A stretch of DNA of 64,000 nucleotides. It comes from Luteococcus japonicus (GTDB lineage Bacteria; Actinomycetota; Actinomycetes; Propionibacteriales; Propionibacteriaceae). A model generated the notes under the pieces. The model was not told where the DNA came from and did not search any database. It saw nothing but the letters and a program-made list of their open reading frames with translations. Below are positions 17,596 through 25,837 of the stretch, piece after piece. The stretch's first letter is position 1. Every line of letters starts with the position of its first letter. Location: positions 62,001 through 126,000 of the forward strand of contig NZ_RKHG01000001.1 of assembly GCF_003752415.1 (NCBI RefSeq). The letters are read 5' to 3'. Position numbers and translations under genes: made by a program.

Positions 17596-18710
17596 TGCGC
17601 CACCGATCCGTCGCGCCGCGAGGTCGCCACCTGGCGATAGATCCGGCGATGGGCGGCCCGCACCCCCTCGGCCTCGGCGCGCCGTTCCTCCCGGGTCGCG
17701 GTCCACTCGACACGCCCATCCAGGGCGACTCGCAGTGCACCCGGCAGGGTGTCCTCGATGTCGTCGAGACTGAAGGTGGGGCAAGCGTGCTGGTCGTGGT
17801 AGCAGCCCACGGCCCGCGCCACGACGGCGGTTCCCACGTCGCGGCAGGCTTCCAGGTAGCCCGAGTGGGTGCCGAAACGGTAGGGGAGCACCACGGCGGA
17901 AAGTGAGGAGAGGTGGTCCAGCAACCCGTCGTCGGAGTACCGCTCGTGAGGTGCCACCGTGACGCCCGCTTCATCGCCCTTGCCGGCCTGCCAGCCACGC
18001 AGCAACCGCGCCAGATCCGGGTCTCGAGTCTCCAGACCGTCGAGCACCTCGGCGTGGATTCCAACACGCAGGTCGCAATCGCAGCCCGTGACCGCCGTGG
18101 CAACTTGGGCCAGCTCGGCCGCATGCATCGTGTTGGTGCGCAAGCCCTTCAGATCCACACCCACAAGCGGCCGTCGGCCCTGCCCACGGCGCCTGCCACG
18201 TGGTCCGGCCACGCCGCCGATCCGACCCAACGGCGCGACGTGTGGGTGCGGCAGCACGACGGCCTCTCGACCCCAACGTCTCCGGATCTCGGTGGCGGCG
18301 GACGCGGTCAGGGTCACCACGACCTCGGCCTCGCGGATGAGCAGGTCGAGGCGCTCCGCATGGTGAGCATCCTCCTCCAGGTGCGGGTTGCGCAGGTCGT
18401 GCACGGTCACCACAAGGGCGATGCCGCGGCGGTCGAGCTCGTCGATGGTGGCCAGCATGTCGTGCAGCGGCACCTGCTCGACGCCGAAGTGCACGTGGAC
18501 GACGTCGGCGCCGTCAAGTGCAGCCTCGCGTCGTGCCGGGTCGAAGAGCGCCGGAGGCCACCAGAGCCCGTCAGCACCGGTGATCTCCTGCAGCACCACC
18601 ACTTCATCGTGCGACTCCCCGTGGGGGCCGATCGCGCGGGCGACATATGGGTGGTCGGCGGGTACGCACCGCACGGCGAGCTCTGGAGCGGCGGTGTCGC
18701 GATTGTGCAC
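17592..18710 (-). CDS. Glycosyltransferase-like protein (GT-B), first gene of glycan operon
   Basis: A 372-residue protein. ADVVHVHFGVEQVPLHDML, LVVTVHDLRNPHLEEDAHH and VLPHPHVAPLG match the acceptor half of GT4 enzymes. The donor half has YSDDGLLDHLSSLSAVVLPYRFGTHSGYLEACRDVGTAVV in place of the usual EX7E segment, so the donor may be unusual. It heads the run of overlapping minus-strand genes. The next gene upstream ends 113 bases before it in the same direction, so read-through from there is possible. Confidence 0.75.
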   Translation of the reverse strand: MHNRDTAAPELAVRCVPADHPYVARAIGPHGESHDEVVVLQEITGADGLWWPPALFDPARREAALDGADVVHVHFGVEQVPLHDMLATIDELDRRGIALVVTVHDLRNPHLEEDAHHAERLDLLIREAEVVVTLTASAATEIRRRWGREAVVLPHPHVAPLGRIGGVAGPRGRRRGQGRRPLVGVDLKGLRTNTMHAAELAQVATAVTGCDCDLRVGIHAEVLDGLETRDPDLARLLRGWQAGKGDEAGVTVAPHERYSDDGLLDHLSSLSAVVLPYRFGTHSGYLEACRDVGTAVVARAVGCYHDQHACPTFSLDDIEDTLPGALRVALDGRVEWTATREERRAEAEGVRAAHRRIYRQVATSRRDGSVAQ

Positions 18711-18823
18711 CTACCGAGTCTCGCACCGGTGGCCGAGGCGCGCCACCCACGCAGGGGTGGGCCCAGCGCCCCCAGCCCGGCAACCCGCCGGCAACAATCC
18801 GTGCAGCTCGGGGCTGCTGGCAA

Positions 18824-20233
18824 TCACCGGCTCCGACGCCACAACTCGGCCGCCAGCCCCGTCGCGAAGGTCGTCCACGCGGCATACGGGCAGAGCAGCA
18901 CACCGCGTTCCCGGCGCTTGCCGACCCTGCGGACGAGGTCGGTGGAGCTGGCGGCGAGGGCTGCGGCGACGACGGCCGCCGGGCCCAGGGTCCTGCCCCG
19001 CCAGAAGACCCAGCACCACAAGCTGTTGAGCACCAGGTTGAGTCTGAGCGCCGCGGCGAAGCGCCGGGCCTCATCGGTGCGGTCTTGTTCCATCAGATCG
19101 GTCAGGTGCAGGGCGCTGATGACGGTGATGTCGGCATAGAGCGCCGTCCAGACCGGTCCGAACAGGGCGTTCGAGGGCTGCCACGCCGGGGTGTCGAGGC
19201 GCTTGAACCAACCGGTGTTGGGGATGGTCGCGACGGCCCCCAGGGCGGCCGTCGCCCCGACGGCGGCCGAGGTGGCGGCCAGCACCTTGGCGAAGCGGTA
19301 CTGGTCGTGGCCCCCACTGGCGAGCTGCACGGCCTGTTCGAACGTCCTGGTTCCACCCGGCGGCGGACCGACCAGCTCATCGAGGTCACGTTCTGCGACG
19401 ACGGTGTCGTGGTGGAGCGACTCGATCAGCGGGCGCGCCATCGCGGCCTCGATCGGGGTCACCAGGCTGATCCAGTACGAGGCGAGCCGGGGAGTCCACA
19501 CCGGGGCCGTGATCGACGGACGGGGGCCCATGTGCTGCACGCGGGCGTAGCGGTCCATCATCTCGGCATAGGTGAGGACGTCAGGGCCGCCGACGTCGAA
19601 GGTGCGGTTCTGCTCGGCCGGGAGGTCTGCGGCGGCAACGAGGTAGTGCACGACGTCGTCCACGTGGATCGGCTGGATGGTGTTGTCCAGCCATCGCGGG
19701 CCGACCGAGCCGGGCAGGCGCTCGGAGAGGCAGCGCAGCATGTCGAAGGAGGCAGAACCGTCGCCCAGCACGACGCCCGCCTGGATCGCGGCCGTGGGAA
19801 CACCGCTGGCCATCAGGATCTCGCCCACCTCGACCCTGCTCGCCAGGTGGGGGGAGAGTTCTTCACCCTCTGGGTGCAGTCCGCCGAGGTAGACGAGGCG
19901 ACCGACCTGCTCGTCCTTGGCGGCGCGGGCGAAGGTGGTCGCGATGTGACGATCCTGCTCGGCGAAGTCCTCCTCACTGCCCATCGAGTGGATGAGGAAC
20001 CAGGCTGCCTCGGCGCCGTGCATGGCCTCCCGCAGGGCACCGTCGTCACTGGCATCACCCTGGACGACGTGCACGCGCTCGCCCCACTCGGGAAGCTTGC
20101 GGGGATCGCGGGCGAGAACCCGGACGTCCCAGCCATTGTCGAGCAGTCGTTCGACCACCTGCCCCCCGACGTAGCCGCTCGCGCCTGTCACCATTCCCAC
20201 TCGTGTCACCATTCCCAAACGTGCCTGTGTCAT
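18824..20233 (-). CDS. NAD(P)-binding Rossmann protein fused to TspO/MBR domain
   Basis: A 469-residue fusion. Residues 5-290 are an NmrA/YbjT-like atypical SDR (GMVTGASGYVGGQVVERLL, VYLGGLHPEGEELSPHLASR). The last 140 residues form a five-helix TspO/MBR domain with GWFKRLDTPAWQPSNALFG, PVWTALY and LNLVLNSLWCWVFW. TspO binds porphyrins and in Rhodobacter modulates pigment genes in response to oxygen and light. The SDR half may reduce or sense a related ligand. The start is the Met before TQARLGMVTRVG; a Met 24 bases upstream or 21 downstream is also possible. It sits at the edge of the carotenoid/photoprotection island. Confidence 0.85.
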   Translation of the reverse strand: MTQARLGMVTRVGMVTGASGYVGGQVVERLLDNGWDVRVLARDPRKLPEWGERVHVVQGDASDDGALREAMHGAEAAWFLIHSMGSEEDFAEQDRHIATTFARAAKDEQVGRLVYLGGLHPEGEELSPHLASRVEVGEILMASGVPTAAIQAGVVLGDGSASFDMLRCLSERLPGSVGPRWLDNTIQPIHVDDVVHYLVAAADLPAEQNRTFDVGGPDVLTYAEMMDRYARVQHMGPRPSITAPVWTPRLASYWISLVTPIEAAMARPLIESLHHDTVVAERDLDELVGPPPGGTRTFEQAVQLASGGHDQYRFAKVLAATSAAVGATAALGAVATIPNTGWFKRLDTPAWQPSNALFGPVWTALYADITVISALHLTDLMEQDRTDEARRFAAALRLNLVLNSLWCWVFWRGRTLGPAAVVAAALAASSTDLVRRVGKRRERGVLLCPYAAWTTFATGLAAELWRRSR

Positions 20234-20376
20234 GGGCATCAGCCTGCCGTACCGCAAGGCGGTACCTCCGGCCTTTCTGCTCTCGGCGCATGAGGGTCTC
20301 CACGGCGGTGTGGGTGCACGGGGGCGCGTTAGGTTGGGATCTTCACCGGGAACCGGACCGCACCGAGGAGGGCCCG

Positions 20377-21108
20377 ATGGGACCAGACGAGATCAGCAGG
20401 TTCGTGCATGACTCGCTGCTGGAACCGGCCATCGAGTCGTCACCGGCCCGGCTGGACGGTCCGCTCAGGCGACGCGTGGTGTGTCTCGTGACCGTGGTGG
20501 CGGGCGCGTTGCTCCTGCGTGCCTCGTTGTCCGTGGCGCCAGGTGATCGACTCTTCTACCCGGCCACCGCCTCGCTCGCCCTGCTGTGGCTGGTGGGCGC
20601 GCGCCTGTCCGGACCTGTCGTGCCAGGTCACGCTCACTCCAGTCGTGGGGGCCGGGCGAGCCACGCAGTGGTGCAGTCACTGGTGTGGGGCGGGCTGTTG
20701 CTGGTGATCTTCCTGGCCGGCGCGCTGGTGGTCTCCCAGGTGCCGTGGCTGTCGGTTCCGGTGCAGGACCTGCTGGACCACGCCCGACGTGGATCGTTGC
20801 CCATCGTGGCCCTGCTCACCGCCCTCAACGGGCTGGGGGAGGAGTACTTCTTCCGAGGTGCCCTCTTCCAGGCCCTGCCCCGACACCGCCAGGTGCTGGT
20901 GAGCACCGTGCTGTACAGCGTGGTGACGGCCTTCTCCGGCATTCCTCTGCTGGTGCTGGCGGCGGCCATGCTGGGCGCCGTGGTGGGGCTGCAGCGTCGG
21001 GCCACCGGTGGTTTCCTCGCGCCGACGATCACGCATCTCGTCTGGTCGCTGGGGATGCTCTTCCTGCTGCCGAGCGCCCTGTCGCTCGGCGCGGCGCTGT
21101 TCGGCTGA
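20377..21108 (+). CDS. CPBP-family intramembrane metalloprotease
   Basis: A 243-residue membrane protein with about six hydrophobic segments. The CPBP (Abi/CAAX) motif 1 is GEEYFFRGALFQAL near residue 152, and the later His-containing motif is PTITHLVWSLGML. Members cleave prenylated or membrane peptides, or protect against bacteriocins. The ATG was chosen because GAGGAGG lies six bases upstream. It is divergent from the TspO fusion across a 143-base gap, so both promoters should be there. Confidence 0.85.
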   Translation: MGPDEISRFVHDSLLEPAIESSPARLDGPLRRRVVCLVTVVAGALLLRASLSVAPGDRLFYPATASLALLWLVGARLSGPVVPGHAHSSRGGRASHAVVQSLVWGGLLLVIFLAGALVVSQVPWLSVPVQDLLDHARRGSLPIVALLTALNGLGEEYFFRGALFQALPRHRQVLVSTVLYSVVTAFSGIPLLVLAAAMLGAVVGLQRRATGGFLAPTITHLVWSLGMLFLLPSALSLGAALFG

Positions 21109-21153
21109 AAGACCCGGTCGCCCTCGGTGCTGACGAGGGGATCGCGGGACCGC

Positions 21154-21684
21154 TCAGCGGCCCAAAGAGGGGCCTGCCGCCAGTCTGATCGGGCCGCGCA
21201 CCGTGGCCAGGTCCACGTCGACACCCGTCTGCTGCACCCTGACCTCCCCGCGGGCGACGAGTTCACCGGCCACCTCCCGTGCGGTGTCCATCAGGCCGCG
21301 CCAGTCCTGGCCGCCCACGACGCGGGCCGCGTCACTGGGGCAGATGGTGCTGCCGTCGCGGTGCCGCAGCAGGGTGCGCATCGTGGACGCGAGGCGGCCT
21401 CGGCGACCATCGGGTGTCTGTTGCCACCACGGGTCTCCCCGCTCGCCGAGGGCCACCTTGGCGTCCTGGACGCAGGGGCGGACAGCGTCACCGCGGGTAC
21501 GCACCTCGCGGCGGGCTCGCATCAGTTCCGCGACGAGTTCTGCGCGCAGGGCGTCGGGGATCGACGGATCACTGGCCCGCCACCTGCGGCCGTTGACGAT
21601 GATGTGGTGCCCATCGGGTGTGGTTGGTGGTCCGGGAGGTGCCGCTTGGGGCCCGTTCACCGTGGAATCCGGCTCATCGCGCAT
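21154..21684 (-). CDS. DUF3253-domain protein
   Basis: A 176-residue protein. Residues 20-95 (HHIIVNGRRWRASDPSIPDALRAELVAELM, then DAKVALGERGDPWW) form an N-terminal helical region. Residues 98-176 are a DUF3253 winged-helix-like domain with GSTICPSDAARVVGG, WRGLMDTAREVAGELVARGEVRVQQ and RGPIRLA. The biochemical function is unknown. I recall such genes beside photolyase or cryptochrome genes in other actinobacteria, as here. It follows the PPOX-family gene in the same direction by 29 bases and probably shares its transcript. Confidence 0.8.
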   Translation of the reverse strand: MRDEPDSTVNGPQAAPPGPPTTPDGHHIIVNGRRWRASDPSIPDALRAELVAELMRARREVRTRGDAVRPCVQDAKVALGERGDPWWQQTPDGRRGRLASTMRTLLRHRDGSTICPSDAARVVGGQDWRGLMDTAREVAGELVARGEVRVQQTGVDVDLATVRGPIRLAAGPSLGR

Positions 21685-21713
21685 CAGCGTCGAGGGGCGT
21701 CTGGACTTTGGGC

Positions 21714-22190
21714 TCAGAGGTCGACGGTGCCGTGCTCACCCGAATGTGCCTTCTCACCGGTGACGGCGGCTTTCAGCATCGTGAAGACCGCCACGGGCGC
21801 TGCATCGGAGTCCCAGTAGCTGGCGCTGTCCGGCACCACGGCCAGCACCACGTTCTCCGGGTCCTCCGGGCCGCTGTCGGTGTGGGCGGTGGTGGCCACA
21901 TTCCACAGCTGCTTCTTCAGCTCGACGTCGTCGCGCAGCTCACCGGTACCGGTGAGCGAGACGAAGGTGCCCGAGTCCACGAAGGCGAGGTTGACGCCCT
22001 GAGCGTCGGCCTGCTGGGCGACGTCGGTGCTGCGCTGGGTGATGAACAGGATCGTCAGGTCGTCCTCTATCCGCAAGGGGGTCATCGGGCGGCTCATCAC
22101 ACGCCCGGCCTCCGTGGTGGCCAACATGGCGAAACGGATGTCCTTGATCAGGTCGCGGATCTTCTGCTGGCCGGCGCTGGACTGCGTCAT
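21714..22190 (-). CDS. Pyridoxamine 5'-phosphate oxidase-family (FMN) protein
   Basis: A 158-residue protein of the general-stress-26/PPOX split-barrel type: KIRDLIKDIRFAMLATTEAGRVMSRPMTP, then LTILFITQRSTDVAQQ and GTFVSLTGTGELRDD. These proteins bind FMN or F420 and are often stress-induced; true pyridoxal-phosphate synthesis is unlikely at this length. The start (MTQSSAGQQ) has AGGAGACCGAC just upstream. Upstream, 170 bases without a gene separate it from the photolyase. Confidence 0.85.
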   Translation of the reverse strand: MTQSSAGQQKIRDLIKDIRFAMLATTEAGRVMSRPMTPLRIEDDLTILFITQRSTDVAQQADAQGVNLAFVDSGTFVSLTGTGELRDDVELKKQLWNVATTAHTDSGPEDPENVVLAVVPDSASYWDSDAAPVAVFTMLKAAVTGEKAHSGEHGTVDL

Positions 22191-22360
22191 GTCGGTCTCC
22201 TGGTGCTGATCGGCGCCGACCGTCGCGGCACCTCGTCGTGACATTCCAACAGGTCACGGCCCTTGCTGGACAGTGAATCTGCCCACGGCGGAAGTGGGGG
22301 CCACCGCATGGTCACCGTGTGGTGCGGCGTCACCCGTCGCGACGACCCTGTCGGCCGCCC

Positions 22361-23761
22361 TCATCGCCGCTGACGGACCTCCTCGTAGGCCTCCAGGGCC
22401 TCCTGCCGGGACTGCTTCAGGTCGACGACGGGTGTCAGCGGCCTGGGCCTCGCGTCGCGGAGCCACCGGGTGGTGTAGGCGCCGTCCGCGTCGAAGCGGG
22501 CCCTTTGGAGCTCGGGATTGAAGACCCGGAAATAGGGCGCCGCGTCGGCACCGCAGCCGGCCACCCACTGCCAGGAGACCGGATTGTTGGCCTCGTCGGC
22601 GTCCACCAGGGTGTTCCAAAACCACTGCTCGCCCAGCCACCAGGGCTGCAGCAGGTTCTTGGTGAGCAGTGAGGCGGTGACCATGCGCACCCGGTTGTGC
22701 ATCCAACCCGTCTGCCACAGCTGCAGCATGCCCGCATCCACCAGGTCGTATCCGGTGCGTCCCTGCTGCCAGGACCGCAGGCGCTCCTCGTCCGGTTCGT
22801 AGGGAAAGGCCTCGAACTGGGGCCGCATCGGGCGGGTCGAGAGGTCGTCGAGGTGGAAGGTCAGGTGCCAGCAGAACTCGCGCCAGTAGAGCTGCCGCAG
22901 CCAGGCTTGGCGGTCGGTCGCGGGGACGTCAGCCCGGTTGGTTGCCTCGAGCAGCTGCCTCGGGGAAACCTCCCCGGTGCGCAGATGGGGCGACAGGCGG
23001 CTGGTTGAGTCGTGGTCCGCGGGCAGGTCGTGTGAGGTTCGGTAGCCCGGTAGCCATTGCTCGATCGCGTCGAGGCGGGCCAGCGCCTCGTCCTCTCCGG
23101 GGGACCAGTGCTGTGCGACCGTGTCTCGCCACCACTGCGGGTGGTCGTCGAGCAGGTCCAGGTCGTCGATCTGGCGGGTGACGCCCTCACCCAGGTCGTC
23201 GGGCAGAGCCATCGCGCTGTCTGTGGCCTGCGGCGGGGTGTCCGGGGCCGGCAGGCAGGCACCCACGTCGAGCTCCGAGGCTTGGCGGTGGAATGGGGTG
23301 AAGACCGTGTAGTGCCCGCCGGTGGTGGTGGACAGCGTCCAGGGCTCCACCAGCAGGCTGCCGGGGTGGCTGTGCGCCGCCAGGCCAGCCGCCAACAGTC
23401 CGGCCTTCACCTCGACGTCCAGCGCGCGGGCTGCCGGGGCGTACCGGCGAGTCCACCTGACGGTGCTTGCTCCCAGTCGTTGCGCGAGGTCGGGCAGGAT
23501 CTGGCGCGCGTCACCCTGGGCGAAGAGCAAGGGGATGCCCAGTTCGGCCAAGGACTGTGACAGCGCGACAAGACTCTGGTGGTACCACCAGCGACTCGCT
23601 GCTCCCAACGGGCGCGGTCCCCGGACCTCACCTGTGGCATCGCGCTGGCCGGATTCGCGGATCCACAGTGCCACCACCACCCCGTCGTCCTGCAGTGCAG
23701 CACTCAATGCCGGGTGGTCGTGGACCCTGAGGTCGTCGCGCAGCCACAGCAGGGTCGTCAC
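22361..23761 (-). CDS. phrB: Deoxyribodipyrimidine photolyase
   Basis: A 466-residue class I photolyase that repairs UV-induced cyclobutane pyrimidine dimers with light and FADH-. Residues 1-130 are the antenna-chromophore Rossmann domain (LLWLRDDLRVHDHPALSAAL). The FAD-binding helical domain has LRTGEVSPRQLLEATN, QLYWREFCWHLTFH, WMHNRVRMVTASLLTKNL and DADEANNPVSWQWVAGCG with the conserved Trp residues. Its ATG overlaps the stop of the upstream FAD oxidoreductase by four bases. Light-linked genes on both sides suggest control by the CarH-type regulator in this island. Confidence 0.95.
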   Translation of the reverse strand: MTTLLWLRDDLRVHDHPALSAALQDDGVVVALWIRESGQRDATGEVRGPRPLGAASRWWYHQSLVALSQSLAELGIPLLFAQGDARQILPDLAQRLGASTVRWTRRYAPAARALDVEVKAGLLAAGLAAHSHPGSLLVEPWTLSTTTGGHYTVFTPFHRQASELDVGACLPAPDTPPQATDSAMALPDDLGEGVTRQIDDLDLLDDHPQWWRDTVAQHWSPGEDEALARLDAIEQWLPGYRTSHDLPADHDSTSRLSPHLRTGEVSPRQLLEATNRADVPATDRQAWLRQLYWREFCWHLTFHLDDLSTRPMRPQFEAFPYEPDEERLRSWQQGRTGYDLVDAGMLQLWQTGWMHNRVRMVTASLLTKNLLQPWWLGEQWFWNTLVDADEANNPVSWQWVAGCGADAAPYFRVFNPELQRARFDADGAYTTRWLRDARPRPLTPVVDLKQSRQEALEAYEEVRQRR

Positions 23762-24504
23762 TGCGCGGTCCTCCCCTCGGGCATCTGGGTGAGCAGGCGA
23801 CGGATGACCTTGCTGGCGGCCGCTTGCCCGGAGGCGATCGCCTCGTCGATGGAGGCATTTCCGAACTGGTCACCGCAAAGCACCGCCTCGTCTCGATACC
23901 CGATGCGGCCGTGGGCGAACTGTCCCGGGGCGACGGCGGGCAGCGTGTGGGGTATCCGGTGCGCCGCAAGGGTGCGCCACCCGTCGGTGTCCGCGCCGTA
24001 GATGTGCCCCAGGTGCGCGAGCACCTGCTGCTCGTCAACACCGCCATCGGCCTCCTCGCGATCGGCCCGATCACCATCGGTCATGTCACCGTCGGCAAGG
24101 GTCAGGGCCGTGACGAGGTGCTGGCCGGCAGGTGCGTGGTCCGGTGCGGCGTGGCTCACCACCGCGGTGGTGACCACCGGGCCGGATGGCTCGCCGTCGA
24201 CGTGAATGGCGCCGCTGTGACTGGGGGCCCGGTCCGTGGCGAACCACCAGGTGGTGGTCGGGTGCGTCACTGGAGGCTGCTCGCCGGCCAGCACCCCGGT
24301 GGCGCGCAGATGGGGATGGGCGGGGTTGAGCACCTGGAAGCCTCGCTCCAGCAGGAAGCCGTCCACCTCGTCGCTGTTGGCCCGTCCGCCAACGCGGTCC
24401 GTGGCTTCCAGCACCACGGTCTCGAAGCCTGCATCCTCCAGGGTGGCGGCACAGGCCAGGCCAGCCAAGCCCGCTCCCACCACGATCACGTCATGATGGC
24501 TCAT
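23758..24504 (-). CDS. FAD-dependent oxidoreductase with a large internal deletion
   Basis: A 248-residue relative of the amine-oxidase/CrtI-like flavoproteins. The N-terminus is intact: DVIVVGAGLAGLACAATLEDAG, then VGGRANSDEVDGFLLERGFQVLNPAHP. The C-terminus is intact: AVLCGDQFGNASIDEAIASGQAAA. Family members run to about 420 residues, and the middle (substrate and FAD-contact regions, about 170 residues) is missing between GVLAGEQPP and THPTTTWWFATD. The frame is kept, so a stable short protein could be made, but normal catalysis is doubtful. A GAGGAGGAAACC site precedes the ATG. It is coupled to phrB. Confidence 0.75.
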   Translation of the reverse strand: MSHHDVIVVGAGLAGLACAATLEDAGFETVVLEATDRVGGRANSDEVDGFLLERGFQVLNPAHPHLRATGVLAGEQPPVTHPTTTWWFATDRAPSHSGAIHVDGEPSGPVVTTAVVSHAAPDHAPAGQHLVTALTLADGDMTDGDRADREEADGGVDEQQVLAHLGHIYGADTDGWRTLAAHRIPHTLPAVAPGQFAHGRIGYRDEAVLCGDQFGNASIDEAIASGQAAASKVIRRLLTQMPEGRTAQ

Positions 24505-24748
24505 CGGGTTTCCTCCTCGTTCCGGGGATCGTCTGCCTTGGGCGAAACGGATGGGTACATCCCTCGATGGGGACCTGGGGCAAACCTAGCGTCATGTCCG
24601 GTGCCCGGACGTGGTGCTTGGGACGCTGTCCGCCCGCAGCGGATTGCCACGTACGGGTAGGAATGGGCGACAGTAGTGGCATGGATGAGTACTCTGCACT
24701 GACCGTCCTCACCTCCGGCCTGTGGCCAGACCAGCACGGGATGACCGC
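24505..24748. promoter_or_regulatory. Divergent promoter region, FAD oxidoreductase-phrB / crtY-P450
   Basis: This 244-base gap separates two divergent light-linked operons and must hold both promoters. It contains a short inverted repeat, GGATG-GGTA-CATCC (24550-24563). I see no clear sigma-70 hexamers. A 23-codon frame (24681-24752) ends in GTGA overlap with the crtY start and could be a coupled leader, but its ribosome-binding site is poor. Confidence 0.4.
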
Positions 24749-25837
24749 GTGAGTGCCGAGGTCGCGGTGGTTGGCCTGGGCCCGGCTGGCCGGGCCCTGA
24801 CCCATCGGCTCCTGGCCCGCGGAGTGCGCGTCATGGCCGTGGACCCGCACCCGGACCGCCCTTGGGCAGCGACCTACGGGGGCTGGCGGCATCAGCTCCC
24901 GTCCTGGATCGACGACACCGCGGTGGGCGCCACCAGCGGCGACACCCGCCTGGTGGCGCGGGGCAACCATGTGCTCGCCGGCGAGTACCTGGTGCTGGAC
25001 AACGAACGGCTGCAGCGGTCGCTGGTCCTCGACGGTGCCACGGTCGAGGCGCGGTGGGTGTCCGACAAGGAGCTGGTCTGTTTGGCCCCCCGAGTGGTCG
25101 ACTGCCGGGGCAACCGGGTGGGTGTGCCCGGTGGGGTGGCTGTGTCCCAGACGGCCTTCGGGGTCCGGCTGGATCCGCACCAGGCGCGGCCCCTGCTGGC
25201 TGGTGCCGAGGCCGTCCTGATGGACTGGCGGCCCTTCGACGGAACATCGCACTGGGGAATCAGGTCACCCAGCTTCTGCTACGTGGTGCCCTTGCCGGAT
25301 GGCAGGATCCTCGCCGAGGAGACATGTCTGGCGGGCCGACCCGCGCTGTCCCAGCACGAACTGGCCTCACGACTGCACCACAGGCTGAGGGTCCATGGGA
25401 TCGAACCGCCGGGACAGCACGATGCCGACGTGGAGCGGGTGCACATCCCGATGCTCCCGCGCCCCGGCGCACGCCACGGTTTCGGCGCTGCCGGCCGTGA
25501 GGTCAATCCCATCAGCGGCTACAGCGTCTTCTCCTCCCTCGCCCGCGCCGACGAGGTGGCCGATTGCCTCGCGAACGGGCAACCGTGGAGCAGTCGGACC
25601 TCTGCATGGCGAACCCAGGCTCTGGAATCCCTGCTCCAGCTCTCGCCCGAGGCAGTCGTCGATCTCTTCGACGCCTTTGGTCGGCTCTCTCCCGGGAGCC
25701 AGCAGGCCGTGCTCGATCCGGGCACTCCTGACGGGCCACTGCTGCGGGGTCTGACGCAGCAGTGGATGTTGATGTCGGGTCGAAACAGGCTCGTTGGCGC
25801 CACCGCCCGCGGCCTGTTCCAGCGAGGTCGATCATGA
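24749..25837 (+). CDS. crtY: Lycopene cyclase, CrtY/CrtL type
   Basis: A 362-residue FAD/NAD(P)-linked cyclase that closes both ends of lycopene to beta-ionone rings, giving beta-carotene. The N-terminal dinucleotide fold is VAVVGLGPAGRALTHRLLARGV. The family marks YGGWRHQLPSW, FLMDWR-like AVLMDWRPFD and SFCYVVPLPDGRILAEETCLAGRP follow. The late PISGYSVFSSL matches the conserved GYS region. The monomeric form resembles Streptomyces CrtY, not the split CrtYc/Yd of many actinobacteria. The start is a GTG; an in-frame GTG 27 bases upstream is possible. The stop overlaps the P450 start (ATGA). Confidence 0.88.
   Translation: MSAEVAVVGLGPAGRALTHRLLARGVRVMAVDPHPDRPWAATYGGWRHQLPSWIDDTAVGATSGDTRLVARGNHVLAGEYLVLDNERLQRSLVLDGATVEARWVSDKELVCLAPRVVDCRGNRVGVPGGVAVSQTAFGVRLDPHQARPLLAGAEAVLMDWRPFDGTSHWGIRSPSFCYVVPLPDGRILAEETCLAGRPALSQHELASRLHHRLRVHGIEPPGQHDADVERVHIPMLPRPGARHGFGAAGREVNPISGYSVFSSLARADEVADCLANGQPWSSRTSAWRTQALESLLQLSPEAVVDLFDAFGRLSPGSQQAVLDPGTPDGPLLRGLTQQWMLMSGRNRLVGATARGLFQRGRS

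Larger units (their letters stand above)
9689..18710 (-). other. Nine-gene translationally coupled glycan-modification operon
   Basis: Each of eight junctions is an overlap: seven are 4-base ATGA or GTGA and one is 8 bases. The gene order is GT-B, MurG-like GT (frameshifted), GT2, GT4-like (frameshifted), GT2, acyl-CoA-dehydrogenase-like module, PIG-L/methyltransferase, GT2, GT4. No flippase, polymerase or ABC exporter is present, so the product is more likely a short cell-surface glycolipid or a sugar-modified small molecule than a polysaccharide. That reading is inference. Confidence 0.8.

Noticed and set aside
18647-20293. A 548-codon plus-strand frame opposite the TspO fusion
   Set aside because: Antisense; the minus strand carries both SDR and TspO motifs.
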